Assembly: GCA_013299105.1 (NCBI GenBank) | Contig: JAAFJY010000012.1 | Coordinates: 1 to 64,000, forward strand | Reading direction: 5' to 3' | From: Chitinophagales bacterium | GTDB lineage: Bacteria > Bacteroidota > Bacteroidia > Chitinophagales > Saprospiraceae | DNA length: 64,000 nucleotides | Part shown: piece after piece, positions 24,243 to 34,118 of the stretch | Position numbering within the stretch: the stretch's first letter is position 1 | Layout of the letters: every line of letters begins with the position of its first letter | The notes under the pieces: model-generated | The model's database searches: none | What the model saw: only the letters and a program-made list of their open reading frames with translations | Told to the model about the DNA's origin: nothing | Made by a program: the position numbers and the translations under genes

Positions 24243-25457
24243 TTAAAGAGGCTCACTCCCCTCCACATAACCCTGAAGATACCCGAACCGCTTGCACAAC
24301 TGCCCATTTTCGGCAATGGTGGCCCTCTCTAAAATCGAGCTGTAAGGCTTGAACAATTCCGGCACCACTTGCAGGATGAACATGGAACCAAAAGCCGTAG
24401 AAGCATCGCGGGGCAGCTCATTGGGTAGATTATCGATGCTCATCACGTCAACACTTTGGGCTTGGTAAGGCGCACATTCAAGTCCAGTAGAGGGCATGTA
24501 ACCAAAAACTGGATCGGCAATTGTCGAGGCCTTGAGAGTACTAGGTACTGAGGACAGCGGTGCAAGATCGCAAGTGACATCGGCAATGACTTTAATGTGA
24601 AAATCAGGGCGCTGCATTTCTTCACGGGTAAAAAAAACGGGGGATTTGTGGTCCCAAAAAACACCGTTGATGAACACATCAGCTACCCGGGTATAGGGCC
24701 AAAAAATACTCACATGTTCCGCTGGATGGCTGTAAAAATAAGGTTTGGTGAACACCTGCCCGTCGCGCCGGGCCACATAATCCTTGCTGTGCAGGATGGT
24801 AAAAACCGCTTCATCGTATTGCTGATGCAAAAAATCTTGAGGACTTACTTCGCGAATACCCATGTCGCGCAGTGTGCGGGCCGAGCCCTCTCCTACCCTG
24901 CCACTACCTGTCAAAATAATTTTAATGGGTGGAAACAGGGTGCGTCCATATACTTCAAGGGCTTCGGCGTAGTCGCGTAGGTCTTTCATCCGTGGAAAAG
25001 GGAATTGGCCGCTGCGCTGAGCATAAGTATACAAGGCGTTGTGCGCACCCACCATACCAGCAAATTTTCCAAAGGCGATCAAGCGTTGGCCCTGCTCATC
25101 GGTGAGCACTTCGTAGTCAATCAGGCGGATGTTTTTGGCCAAAACAGCTTTTAAGAGCTTGCGGTTGTAAGGTTGGGCTTTGATGGTGTGGGAAAAAAAG
25201 AAGTAAGTTTTATTGGGTATCAACTGATCCACTGGCACCTCTTTGACGCCCATTAGGATGTCACAGAAGCTGAGGTCTTCCTGCATAGTGACCCCATTTT
25301 GCAAAAATTCATCGTCGCTGAAGCAACGACTAGGATAGGGTTGAACCACTACTTTGATTGGAAAATCACGCTCCAGTAATACACACTGTGCGGGGTTGAG
25401 GGGTACACGGGAGTCGGGCGGATTTTTACCTTCGCGGATGATACCTATTGACAGCAT
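24243..25457 (-). CDS. NAD(P)-dependent dehydrogenase of the alanine dehydrogenase/PNT and Lys1 (saccharopine dehydrogenase) type
   Basis: 404 residues from the ATG at 25457 (MLSIGIIREGKNPPDSRVPL). An open extension to 25610 crosses a hairpin and a promoter-like box and is not used. The N-terminal catalytic domain shows GIIREGKNPPDSRVPLNP and FSDDEFLQNGV, the KTYFFFSHTIKAQPYN loop, and then the nucleotide-binding fold IKIILTGSGRVGEGSARTL (GxGxxGxG). SIFWPYTRVADVFINGVFWD and VIADVTCDLA further support the Lys1-like branch. Such enzymes take part in lysine degradation or synthesis by oxidising saccharopine or a similar amino acid; the substrate is not certain. Single gene. Confidence 0.75.
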   Translation of the reverse strand: MLSIGIIREGKNPPDSRVPLNPAQCVLLERDFPIKVVVQPYPSRCFSDDEFLQNGVTMQEDLSFCDILMGVKEVPVDQLIPNKTYFFFSHTIKAQPYNRKLLKAVLAKNIRLIDYEVLTDEQGQRLIAFGKFAGMVGAHNALYTYAQRSGQFPFPRMKDLRDYAEALEVYGRTLFPPIKIILTGSGRVGEGSARTLRDMGIREVSPQDFLHQQYDEAVFTILHSKDYVARRDGQVFTKPYFYSHPAEHVSIFWPYTRVADVFINGVFWDHKSPVFFTREEMQRPDFHIKVIADVTCDLAPLSSVPSTLKASTIADPVFGYMPSTGLECAPYQAQSVDVMSIDNLPNELPRDASTAFGSMFILQVVPELFKPYSSILERATIAENGQLCKRFGYLQGYVEGSEPL

Positions 25458-25477
25458 AATTTGGTTAAGGATGAAGA

Positions 25478-25520
25478 TTTTCAGGGTTGCTAAACTTTCA
25501 AAATTTCGTAACCCTGAAAA
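25478..25520. promoter_or_regulatory. Inverted repeat in the leader of the Lys1-like dehydrogenase gene
   Basis: TTTTCAGGGTT (25478-25488) and AACCCTGAAAA (25510-25520) are perfect 11 bp arms with a 21 nt loop, between the probable promoter box CAAAGGTA (25547-25554, TACCTTTG on the minus strand) and the ATG at 25457. It could act as an RNA hairpin in the 5' UTR or as an operator. Confidence 0.55.
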
Positions 25521-25546
25521 CCTACCGTGGCTTGGACTAAGAGCCC

Positions 25547-25554
25547 CAAAGGTA
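25547..25554 (-). promoter_or_regulatory. -7 promoter box of the Lys1-like dehydrogenase gene
   Basis: TACCTTTG on the minus strand, exact TAnnTTTG match, 90 bp upstream of the start at 25457. No -33 element at the usual distance. Confidence 0.45.
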
Positions 25555-25705
25555 AAATATTGACCACAAAAATCAGGGTGCAGTGGCAAAATTCGGCTTC
25601 TTCTGCTCAAAAACTTGGGTACAAAGCCTGTTTTTTGTTAAAAAAATCCTAAAAATTTTCTAAAAATAAGTTTTTAGCGAACAAAGATTGGCTGGTTTAA
25701 GTTAT

Positions 25706-25713
25706 TATCTTTG
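25706..25713 (+). promoter_or_regulatory. -7 promoter box of the prohibitin-like gene
   Basis: TATCTTTG, exact match to TAnnTTTG, 43 bp before the ATG at 25756. A TTG lies 15 bp upstream, shorter than the common spacing. Confidence 0.45.
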
Positions 25714-25755
25714 CTATCAAACATAATAGCTTTACTATCATAAAAACTCGCAGAT

Positions 25756-26643
25756 ATGAAAAATCGCATCGTTCTTTTTTCCCTGCTCATGGCGACGATC
25801 AGTTTCGCCACCAGTTGTACGATTGTCCGCCAAGGTGAAGTGGGTGTACGCCGCAACCTGGGTAAATACAAAGACCGCCCGATCAAAGATGGTTTGGCCA
25901 TGTTCAATCCATTGACCGCAGCCATTGTTAAGGTTTCGACGCAGACCGAAAACATGGAAGTATCACTGAATATCCCGTCTAAAGAAGGTTTGACCATCCA
26001 GTCAGAAGTATCAATCCTGTATGCTGTTGATCCCAGCAAAGCCGCAGAGATCCTGCGTTCCATCGGTCCAGAATTCGAAAGAAACATGATCTTGCCCGTT
26101 TTCCGCTCATCAGTAGCTGACGTGAGTGCACGTTTTTTTGCCAAAGACATGCACACTGGTGAACGCGCCCAGATCGAAAGCGCAATTCGTGACCAAATGG
26201 CCAAGATCTTGGAACCAAAAGGCATTGACGTAGAAAATGTACTGCTCAAAAGCATCCAATTGCCCAAGAGCCTGGCCCGCGCCATCGAAGAAAAACTGGA
26301 GGCCGAGCAAGGTGCCCAGCGCATGGAGTTCGTGCTACAACAAGAACAACGCGAAGCTGAGCGCAAGCGCATCCAAGCCCAAGGTATCCGCGACGCCCAA
26401 CAGATCATTGCCCAAGGCTTGACCCAAGAAATACTCCAGTTCAAAGCCATTGAAGCCTACATGGAATTGGCCAAGTCAAACAACGCCAAGGTAATCATTA
26501 CCGACGGTAAAGCGACTCCGTTGATCATGGACCAAGTTGGTCCAGCAACCCCAAGCATCAATACCCGAAGTGGTTTGAGCACCAGCACGACCAGTGGCAC
26601 CCGTGCCGCCCAGAACTCAACTGTAAACGAAGGAAACAATTGA
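25756..26643 (+). CDS. Prohibitin/SPFH-domain protein with lipoprotein-like signal
   Basis: 295 residues. Residues 1-21 (MKNRIVLFSLLMATISFATSC) look like a lipoprotein signal ending at Cys21, so the SPFH domain would be periplasmic or membrane-attached by lipid instead of by a transmembrane helix. Residues about 22-185 carry the SPFH fold (IVRQGEVGVRRNLGKYKDRPIKDGLAMFNPL ... LQSEVSILYAVDPSKA). Residues about 185-250 are a long charged helix (LARAIEEKLEAEQGAQRMEFVLQQEQREAERKRIQAQGIRDAQQI) for ring or filament assembly. The tail is Ser/Thr-rich. Prohibitins act as membrane scaffolds and modulators of proteases such as FtsH; no partner gene is adjacent. Confidence 0.85.
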   Translation: MKNRIVLFSLLMATISFATSCTIVRQGEVGVRRNLGKYKDRPIKDGLAMFNPLTAAIVKVSTQTENMEVSLNIPSKEGLTIQSEVSILYAVDPSKAAEILRSIGPEFERNMILPVFRSSVADVSARFFAKDMHTGERAQIESAIRDQMAKILEPKGIDVENVLLKSIQLPKSLARAIEEKLEAEQGAQRMEFVLQQEQREAERKRIQAQGIRDAQQIIAQGLTQEILQFKAIEAYMELAKSNNAKVIITDGKATPLIMDQVGPATPSINTRSGLSTSTTSGTRAAQNSTVNEGNN

Positions 26644-26735
26644 GTTGAAGTGGTGAAAAATTGGGGAAAGGCGAGTAACGAGTTCTTGACTTTCAATCTT
26701 CTATCTCAGCCCAGAGAATGAAACCAAAACTACAG

Positions 26736-26768
26736 AAGGCCGCACTTGTTGCGGCCTTTCTTGTTTTT
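26736..26768 (+). terminator. Rho-independent terminator after the prohibitin-like gene
   Basis: AAGGCCGC and GCGGCCTT form a perfect 8 bp stem with a 7 nt loop, followed by TTCTTGTTTTT. Confidence 0.85.
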
Positions 26769-26806
26769 GCCAAAAGCCGATCATACCTTCGCCCCAAAAC
26801 AGCCAC

Positions 26807-27379
26807 ATGTCCAAAAGCAACTTCGACGAACAGGAATTCCAGGATCAAAATTTTGCCGAAAAGTGCCTCCAAGCAGGGAAATATAGCGACTGTATTTTCA
26901 AAAATTGCAGTTTCGTAGGTGTTGACTTGTCGCTTTTTGCTTTTGTGGATTGCCAATTTCAAGGTTGTTTGTTCAGCACTACCAAATTAGATCAAACTGC
27001 TTTTCGGGAGGTGAAATTTATAGATTGCAAACTCTTGGGCCTGCATTTTGAGGATTGCAATGACTTCCTTTTTGCCGTAAATTTTGAAAACTGCGACCTG
27101 AGCATGTCCACTTTTTTGCAGGGAAAATTGAAAGGAACAAAATTCAAAGGCTGCAATTTGTACGAAGTAGATTTTAGCGAGGCCGAACTGAGTGAGGCCG
27201 TTTTTGACCAGTCCGATTTGCAAAGGGCTGTTTTTAAGCAATGCAACCTTGAAAAAGCGGATTTTAGAAAAGCGATCAATTACCACATCAACCCTGAGCT
27301 CAACCGCATCCGCAAAGCCAAGTTTTCGGCACCGGAAGTGTTGAGTTTGTTGCAATATTTTGATATTGTGATTGAGTAG
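26807..27379 (+). CDS. Pentapeptide-repeat protein
   Basis: 190 residues, nearly all made of pentapeptide repeats A(D/N)LxX: FKNCSFVGVDLSLFAFVDCQFQGCLFSTTKLDQ, FEDCNDFLFAVNFENCDLSMSTF, FKGCNLYEVDFSEAELSEAVFDQSDLQRAVFKQCNLEKADF. Phe occupies the inward position in many repeats and Cys is frequent. This predicts a right-handed quadrilateral beta-helix with a C-terminal helix. The size and cysteine-rich pattern resemble the Qnr/McbG group, whose members mimic DNA and protect gyrase, but the family is broad and that role is only a possibility. It has no signal peptide, so it is cytoplasmic. The prohibitin terminator separates it from the gene before. Confidence 0.85.
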   Translation: MSKSNFDEQEFQDQNFAEKCLQAGKYSDCIFKNCSFVGVDLSLFAFVDCQFQGCLFSTTKLDQTAFREVKFIDCKLLGLHFEDCNDFLFAVNFENCDLSMSTFLQGKLKGTKFKGCNLYEVDFSEAELSEAVFDQSDLQRAVFKQCNLEKADFRKAINYHINPELNRIRKAKFSAPEVLSLLQYFDIVIE

Positions 27380-27387
27380 GACGCTTT

Positions 27388-27480
27388 TTGTCTGAACCAG
27401 GGTTTGCAGGATTGCAGCATTACTTGCGTGACGTTGACCACCATGTTTTTGTCTGAACTATGATAACTGTGATTTTTTTG
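27388..27480. repeat. Dispersed intergenic repeat, TTGCGTGACGTTGACC family (copy 2)
   Basis: TTTTTGTCTGAACCAGGGTTT, then GCAGGATTGCAGCATTAC, TTGCGTGACGTTGACCA, and TTTTTGTCTGAACTATGATA. Same order of modules as copy 1 at 8985-9110. Confidence 0.7.
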
Positions 27481-27540
27481 ATGTGCAAGATGCCAGTGTG
27501 ACGTAGTTCAAACGAGTCCAAAACCCAAGCCAGCATAAAT

Positions 27541-27618
27541 ATTCCCACTAACAACTAACCATTAACAACTAACCATTAACCATTGACAACTAACCATTAA
27601 CCATTAACAATTAACCAT
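27541..27618. repeat. Heptamer array (about eleven units)
   Basis: ACTAACA ACTAACC ATTAACA ACTAACC ATTAACC and similar units follow with an exact 7-nt period for about 78 bp, ending at the guaB terminator. Related to the array after iscX (11975-12008), read in the opposite direction. Confidence 0.8.
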
Positions 27619-27619
27619 T

Positions 27620-27661
27620 AAAAAAAGCCCCGCCTGCAAACCGCAAACGAGGCTTTTTCTT
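27620..27661 (-). terminator. Rho-independent terminator of guaB
   Basis: AAAAAAAGCC and GGCTTTTTCTT arms with a GC-rich inner pair (CCG/CGA..) around a loop CCTGCAAACCGCAAA. It lies 28 bp beyond the guaB stop. Confidence 0.75.
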
Positions 27662-27688
27662 AATCTCCAGGTCAGAGGTATGCTCAAC

Positions 27689-29269
<1,581 letters not shown>

Positions 29270-29460
29270 CTATTTTGGCCTATGAGCAATGTCGCTATGG
29301 AGACCTCGCGCCCATAGAATCTGGGAAAATTTAGCGTTTGGACCACTGATAGCGTTTTTCTGAAAGTGCGTCATCAAGAGTTACCATTTTTTTGTTTTTT
29401 AACTAATTTATTTATACATTTTGTAATAAATAGTCTATATTTACAAAAACACCTGATCGT

Positions 29461-30690
29461 ATGCTCATTGCCAATCCCCTTTATGACGTTGTATTCAAGT
29501 TCCTAATGGAAGACAACAAGTCCGCTAAACTTCTCCTCGGAGCAATCTTGGGAGTTGAGATCATTAGCTTGAAGTTTCGCCCCACTGAATCCACTGTCGT
29601 TGCTGATAAGGTTGATGAAAACGCTCCTGAGGAGGGGCAAAAAATAGCTATATCGTCTTATTTCCAAGACTTTTCGGCTAAAATCAAAACCCCAGAGGGA
29701 AATAAATTGGTCATCTTGGAAGTCCAAATGGTAAATATTGCCACAAATAGTTTTAGATTTCGGACGTATCTTGGGCTTCAATATGGTAATAAGAGCAACT
29801 ATCAATTTATTCGTGACCTAAAGGGGAAATCCAGAAAGCAGCCTGTTCCTATTGTGAATATTTTCTTTCTGGGACATGATTTGGAGTACATTAAAGGCAT
29901 TCCTGTCATTAAAGTGGAACGCGAATACGTAGATGTGCTCACGGGGCAAAAGATTCAACAACGCGACCCCTTCATCGAAAGCCTGACCCACGATTGCTAT
30001 GTGATTTGTGTAAAGGCACTCAAGGATCGGCAGGGTTCTGAACTGGAAGCATTGTTGAGTTTTTTTGATCAAAGTAAAATGGTCGATGACCCTCATTTTT
30101 TGCAAATTGATGAAAAAAATGTACCAGCAAAATACAAACCAATCATGCGCAGGTTAAATTTGGCAACCAAAGACAGGCAAGTACTTATGGAAATGCTCTA
30201 CCAAGATGCAGTCCAGGAAGAGTGGCAGGAGTATATTCAGTTGCAAAAAGATGAAAACAACAAGTACAGGGAAAAAATCAACAAAAAGATTGTGGAATAT
30301 GACAAAATGATTGAAGAAACGGAACAAAAGTTAGCTGACTTAAAACAACAGGCTGCTGCAATGGATGAACAGGCTGCTGCAATGGCTGTTGCAATGGAAC
30401 AACAGGCTGCTGCACAAAAATTGGAACTTGAACAGCAAAAACTGGCAGTAGAACAGCAAGCAAAAGCAGTAGAACAGCAAGCAAAAGCAGCAGAGCAGCA
30501 AGCAAAAGCAGCAGAGCAGCAAGCAAAAGCAGCAGAGCAAAAAGCAGCCGAAGCAGAGCAACAAACACTGCAAGTTTTGAGGAACGCAGCCAAGGTCATG
30601 CACGAACGTGGACTTTCGACTGACTTGATTGCAAGTGCGCTTGTGGTATCAATAGCTCAGGTAAAGGAGTGGTTAGAACAAGTAGAATAG
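29461..30690 (+). CDS. PD-(D/E)XK nuclease family transposase-like protein (Rpn/PDDEXK_2) with repeated coiled-coil tail
   Basis: 409 residues. The first 290 match the PDDEXK_2/Rpn family: NPLYDVVFKFLMEDNKSAKLLLGAILG opening, and a nuclease core with Asp70, then Glu87-x-Gln89 (VILEVQM), the D-ExQ variant of the PD-(D/E)XK motif. Residues about 265-370 form a long coiled coil with an exact heptad repeat EQQAKAV/A encoded by 21 bp direct repeats. The C-terminus is a helix-turn-helix-like ERGLSTDLIASALVVSIAQVKEWLE that is common in this family. Such proteins are fast-evolving DNA endonucleases linked to RecA-independent recombination. No terminal repeats flank it here. Confidence 0.85.
   Translation: MLIANPLYDVVFKFLMEDNKSAKLLLGAILGVEIISLKFRPTESTVVADKVDENAPEEGQKIAISSYFQDFSAKIKTPEGNKLVILEVQMVNIATNSFRFRTYLGLQYGNKSNYQFIRDLKGKSRKQPVPIVNIFFLGHDLEYIKGIPVIKVEREYVDVLTGQKIQQRDPFIESLTHDCYVICVKALKDRQGSELEALLSFFDQSKMVDDPHFLQIDEKNVPAKYKPIMRRLNLATKDRQVLMEMLYQDAVQEEWQEYIQLQKDENNKYREKINKKIVEYDKMIEETEQKLADLKQQAAAMDEQAAAMAVAMEQQAAAQKLELEQQKLAVEQQAKAVEQQAKAAEQQAKAAEQQAKAAEQKAAEAEQQTLQVLRNAAKVMHERGLSTDLIASALVVSIAQVKEWLEQVE
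30424..30560 (+). repeat. In-gene 21 bp tandem repeats (heptad coiled coil)
   Basis: The unit GAGCAGCAAGCAAAAGCAGC and near-identical versions repeat about 4.3 times at 30451-30540, with decayed units on both sides. Just before, CAGGCTGCTGCAATG-like units repeat at 30349-30412. A change in unit number keeps the frame. Confidence 0.85.
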
Positions 30691-30747
30691 GGCTAAAAAT
30701 CTGCAATCGAAATCTCTATTCTCAACCTCTAAACTCCTCAAGCAAAA

Positions 30748-32139
30748 TCAGCTTCTAGGAATCTCCAAAAGCATCACCACTACCTTGTCTTTTTCCACAT
30801 TTGTCCTAAACGAAAGCGCATCAGCAGCAAAAGCAGAGCTGGGTATTGCATTCAAATAAGGCCGAAAAACCTGGTTGGCCCTTTGCACAAAACTGCCCCC
30901 AGCCGTTTGAAACTTTTGCACCAGTACATTGACATCCAGGGCTTCACGGCTGAAAAGCAGTACCAGGTAATCCTTGCCAGAAGCAGCACCCGCCCGAAAA
31001 CTAAACTGCTCGTTGGGCACCGCAATTTCATTTTGGCGGTAAGGCAAGTAAGCGCTGATGTTGTTTTGATGCGGAAAAAGCTTGCTCAGGGTATTGCTGT
31101 CGTCACCACCCAACACGTACACATAAGAAGCCTGCTTGTTGCTCATGAGCAAGCGGTAATTGGTACCCATGAGCATTTTTTGCTGCAACTGGTAACGGGG
31201 GATCAGCCCTTCGGCAGTGGGTATTTTTTTGATTTTCACTCTTTCGCTGCCGACAATTTGCAAATCGGCCCGCCCTACAAAATCAGCAGCATTAACTGGC
31301 TGCACAGCGGCCTTGGGATAAGCCACAAAACCGTAATTGACATAGCGGCCAAAATCATTATAGCGCAGCCAGGTATAACCCTCTTTGCCCCAGTTGCGGC
31401 CCCAGGAGTTTTGAATCTCAAAAGCCCCACCATATTTATTGTCGTCGTAACCAATGACGCACATGGCGTGCCCACAGTTGTCGCACCAATCACCTTGCCT
31501 AGGGTACCACACTTCTTTGGCATCGTCAAAAGAAGGAGGAGTGGTCATGCCGATGATTACGGGGCGGGCTTCGGACAAGGCTTTTTTTACTGCGGCTATT
31601 TTGAAATTGATGGCATCACCCGTATCAAACAAGCGCGCTCCCCCCTGGGTTTTGTGCTGTTGGGCCAAAGCTTGGGTGGCCGCAGGGATCGAAGTCACAC
31701 AAGATGAGTTGAAGTCGCTGTACTTGGGCACCCCACGGGTTTTCATCACCTCAATGGCATCCTGGATGAACGAACCCCAGCCACAAGAGCGATCATCATT
31801 ACTTTTGATGTAGAAATAAAGGAAGCCTGGAGAATAAGCCTCCTGGGTGATTTTGGCCCGGTCGGTCCAGCCCTGGGTTTGCGCTTCCAGAATGCTGCGG
31901 GCGGCATAAGCGCTGGCCCAAGCGGTACAAGTGCCATATTGCCCTTGTGAATTGGGGTAAGGAGCCCAGGCCTTGAGTGAGGCTTGAGTAGGCAAAATAG
32001 TGTAAGCCCGCGTGAGTTCGGGTTGCAGTTTTTCGGCGGCTTCGTAGGCAGCATCGTCCATGATCAGGCCACGGGCAAAGGGCTGGGCTTGGGCAAGAAA
32101 TGGTGCTAAAGCCAGCAAAATCAAATACTTTTTCATCAA
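30748..32139 (-). CDS. Exported papain-like (C1A) cysteine protease with DUF4384 domain
   Basis: 463 residues. Signal peptide 1-19 (LAQAQ). A C1A fold follows with no long propeptide: Cys71 in QGQYGTCTAWASAYAA (Gln67 for the oxyanion hole), His224 in DNCGHAMCVIGYDD and Asn244 in EIQNSWGRNWGKEGY, so the catalytic set is complete. Residues about 300-410 (NYRLLMSNKQASYVYVLGGDDSNTLSKLFPH ... GKDYLVLLFSREALD) match DUF4384, a domain usually attached to caspase-like proteases or kinases. The gene starts 8 bp after the caspase gene ends, so the two are one operon. A cleavage target is not evident. Confidence 0.85.
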   Translation of the reverse strand: MMKKYLILLALAPFLAQAQPFARGLIMDDAAYEAAEKLQPELTRAYTILPTQASLKAWAPYPNSQGQYGTCTAWASAYAARSILEAQTQGWTDRAKITQEAYSPGFLYFYIKSNDDRSCGWGSFIQDAIEVMKTRGVPKYSDFNSSCVTSIPAATQALAQQHKTQGGARLFDTGDAINFKIAAVKKALSEARPVIIGMTTPPSFDDAKEVWYPRQGDWCDNCGHAMCVIGYDDNKYGGAFEIQNSWGRNWGKEGYTWLRYNDFGRYVNYGFVAYPKAAVQPVNAADFVGRADLQIVGSERVKIKKIPTAEGLIPRYQLQQKMLMGTNYRLLMSNKQASYVYVLGGDDSNTLSKLFPHQNNISAYLPYRQNEIAVPNEQFSFRAGAASGKDYLVLLFSREALDVNVLVQKFQTAGGSFVQRANQVFRPYLNAIPSSAFAADALSFRTNVEKDKVVVMLLEIPRS

Positions 32140-32147
32140 CTTGGATT

Positions 32148-33902
32148 TTATTGCTTATTCAGGATCACTTCACCAATCAGCGAGGACTGCTCCCAGGGAC
32201 GTTGGCGGCTCAGGTTGGCGCGTACTTGTTTGAATACGCTTTCGATACTCAGATTTGGAACCGCCAATGCCCTGAGCAATTGTTCAGTGAATGGGCTGTT
32301 CACACCCGTGCCGTCGGGGGCGGTTTTGCCGGGTTCGGTGGAATAGGAAATAAAGGTTCCCTGCGGTGCACTCATCGAAGCCAGGCCATTGCCTGCTGCC
32401 GAGCGGTTCCAGCCCCGCTCCCAGGGGTTGTCACGGCAGGCATCGAGGATCATGAGTTTTACTTTCGACCTCGCGCCATCCATTTTGGCCAAAACTCTAC
32501 CTGCTTCCACACATTCAAACTGCACATCAGCTTCGCCCTGCAAGTTGGCATTGACGGGGATGAGGTAGTTCTGACCATTGACCTGCACACCGTGGCCTGC
32601 GTAGAAAAACAAGGCCAGGTCATACCCAGGCAATTTGGTGCCAAACTCATCAAAAGCCCGGAGCAAGGCGTTGCGGTCCAAATTCTGGTATTTGATCACC
32701 GTAAAACCTAGGTTTTTGAGGGAATGGGCCATCGCATTCACATCATTGAGGGGATTCTGTAAAGGGGCGTTGCCGTAAGCACCATTTCCCACCAGCAAAG
32801 CAAGCCTTTTTTCGGAACCAGCTATTACTGGCGGATTGACCACCACCGGATTAGACGAAGCCCTGCGAGTAACGACTATGGAAGACTGCTGCTTGGCACC
32901 ACCCCGATTGATGGCGGTAATTTCAATGGTGTTGGCCCCTTCGCGCAATTCAATATTGCGGCTTAAGGTCATGCTACACCCATCGTTGGCCACAATTTCC
33001 GGGCCGCGTTCCTGGCTTACCAGGCTGCCATTGACCCTGACCTCGCAGGAAGTGATGTTTTGGGGCGATTTGATGCAGGCTTCGATGCGGTGGCTAGCAT
33101 TGGTAGTGGTTTCATTGCCTTTTTTCCACACGATTTCGATGTTATTGACCGTGCCGATGAATTCGTCATTGGCCCACATACCCGTTTTTAAGGCCCGGCC
33201 TGCGGCGTCGTAAAGGGTGCCCCAGCCATTTCTTTTGTCTTCTGCGAACTGCCCCTCGTAGCGGGTTTTATCCTTGTAAGTGTACACACCTTTGCCTTGG
33301 ATGCGATCGTTTTGCCACTCGCCCACGTAGACATCACCCGATCTTGGGCTGCTTACGCCATACCAGGCGCGCCCTTGACCATGCCTTTTCCCATTGACAA
33401 AACTACCCTTGTAATACCTGCTTTCGGTGAACCACTTGAAAGTGCCTTCACCATTTTGGCAATTTCCTTCCACACACCTGGGGGCCGACATGGTCATGCG
33501 CATGGTGTACAATTCGTGCTCTTCGGTATCCATTTGCAAATAACCGCGCCATTCCAAACCAGCTTTACTCGAGAGGGTGCTCTCGTCGTCAGCGTCTTTG
33601 ATGTTGAATAGTTCCGTAGGGTGCATGATGAATTCATGTTCTCCCGACCAAAGGTTGCCGTCCTCGTCTTTGGCGTGCCAATAGTAATACCTGGCTTCTA
33701 TTTTGGTGAGTGGCGTAACCGTTTCACCGGGTGCTGCGGCCCACCAACCCCGGCTGTACCAGCCTTCGTAGGTGTCGCTTTCAAGGTAATACACGAGGCA
33801 AATCCAAACCTTTTTATTGGTCTGGTTTTCGAATTTAAGTTGGGCTTGGAGCGGCAACTCAAAGAATACAAACAGGGCAAGGATAGAGAGCAAGCGTAAC
33901 AT
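32148..33902 (-). CDS. Exported caspase-like (C14) protease with DUF1036 and MORN repeats
   Basis: 584 residues. Signal peptide 1-20 (PLQAQ). DUF1036 at about 21-105 (LKFENQTNKKVWICLVYYL ... GWWAAAPGETVTPL). MORN repeats at about 160-245 (YYKGSFVNGKRHGQG, YVGEWQNDRIQGKG, YEGQFAEDKRNGWGTL). A beta domain at about 270-345. A C14 caspase-like domain at about 364-575 with His437 (FFYAGHGVQ) and Cys489 (ILDACRDNPW), preceded by RLALLVGNGAYGNAPLQNPLNDVNAMA. The catalytic dyad is intact, so this is an active-looking orthocaspase exported from the cytoplasm. First gene of a two-protease operon. A MITE lies 79 bp upstream. No clear TAnnTTTG box; TAATATTG near 33930 is one mismatch away. Confidence 0.85.
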   Translation of the reverse strand: MLRLLSILALFVFFELPLQAQLKFENQTNKKVWICLVYYLESDTYEGWYSRGWWAAAPGETVTPLTKIEARYYYWHAKDEDGNLWSGEHEFIMHPTELFNIKDADDESTLSSKAGLEWRGYLQMDTEEHELYTMRMTMSAPRCVEGNCQNGEGTFKWFTESRYYKGSFVNGKRHGQGRAWYGVSSPRSGDVYVGEWQNDRIQGKGVYTYKDKTRYEGQFAEDKRNGWGTLYDAAGRALKTGMWANDEFIGTVNNIEIVWKKGNETTTNASHRIEACIKSPQNITSCEVRVNGSLVSQERGPEIVANDGCSMTLSRNIELREGANTIEITAINRGGAKQQSSIVVTRRASSNPVVVNPPVIAGSEKRLALLVGNGAYGNAPLQNPLNDVNAMAHSLKNLGFTVIKYQNLDRNALLRAFDEFGTKLPGYDLALFFYAGHGVQVNGQNYLIPVNANLQGEADVQFECVEAGRVLAKMDGARSKVKLMILDACRDNPWERGWNRSAAGNGLASMSAPQGTFISYSTEPGKTAPDGTGVNSPFTEQLLRALAVPNLSIESVFKQVRANLSRQRPWEQSSLIGEVILNKQ

Positions 33903-33980
33903 GTTCGAGGTTTTAGACCTACCAATATTACACTGTTTTTTGATTCTACGGGAAAGCTTAACATAAATTTAATTGGACAG

Positions 33981-34118
33981 GGGAGCGTAAAAAAATAAGG
34001 TGGACAGGTTTGGGTTTAGTGAAAAAAGGTCACTACCAGTTTAAACAACTGGATGAAAGGAAGTTGTGTTCTTTTTTGCTAAACCTCAAAAACCAAGATG
34101 TCCATCTTATTTTAGCTC
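33981..34118. mobile_element. MITE-like palindromic element, copy D (inverted)
   Basis: GGGAGCGTAAAAAAATAAGG, TGGACAGG, TTTGGGTTTAGTGAAAAAAG, then TTTTTTGCTAAACCTCAAAA and ATGTCCATCTTATTTTAGCT, that is the family sequence in reverse orientation to copies A and B. It is the longest copy (138 bp) and has the best-conserved ends. The remaining gap 34119-34463 shows no gene. Confidence 0.8.

Noticed and set aside
29461-30690. Rpn-type gene as part of an intact insertion sequence
   Set aside because: No inverted repeats or target duplications were found around it; the family name 'transposase' does not imply an IS here.
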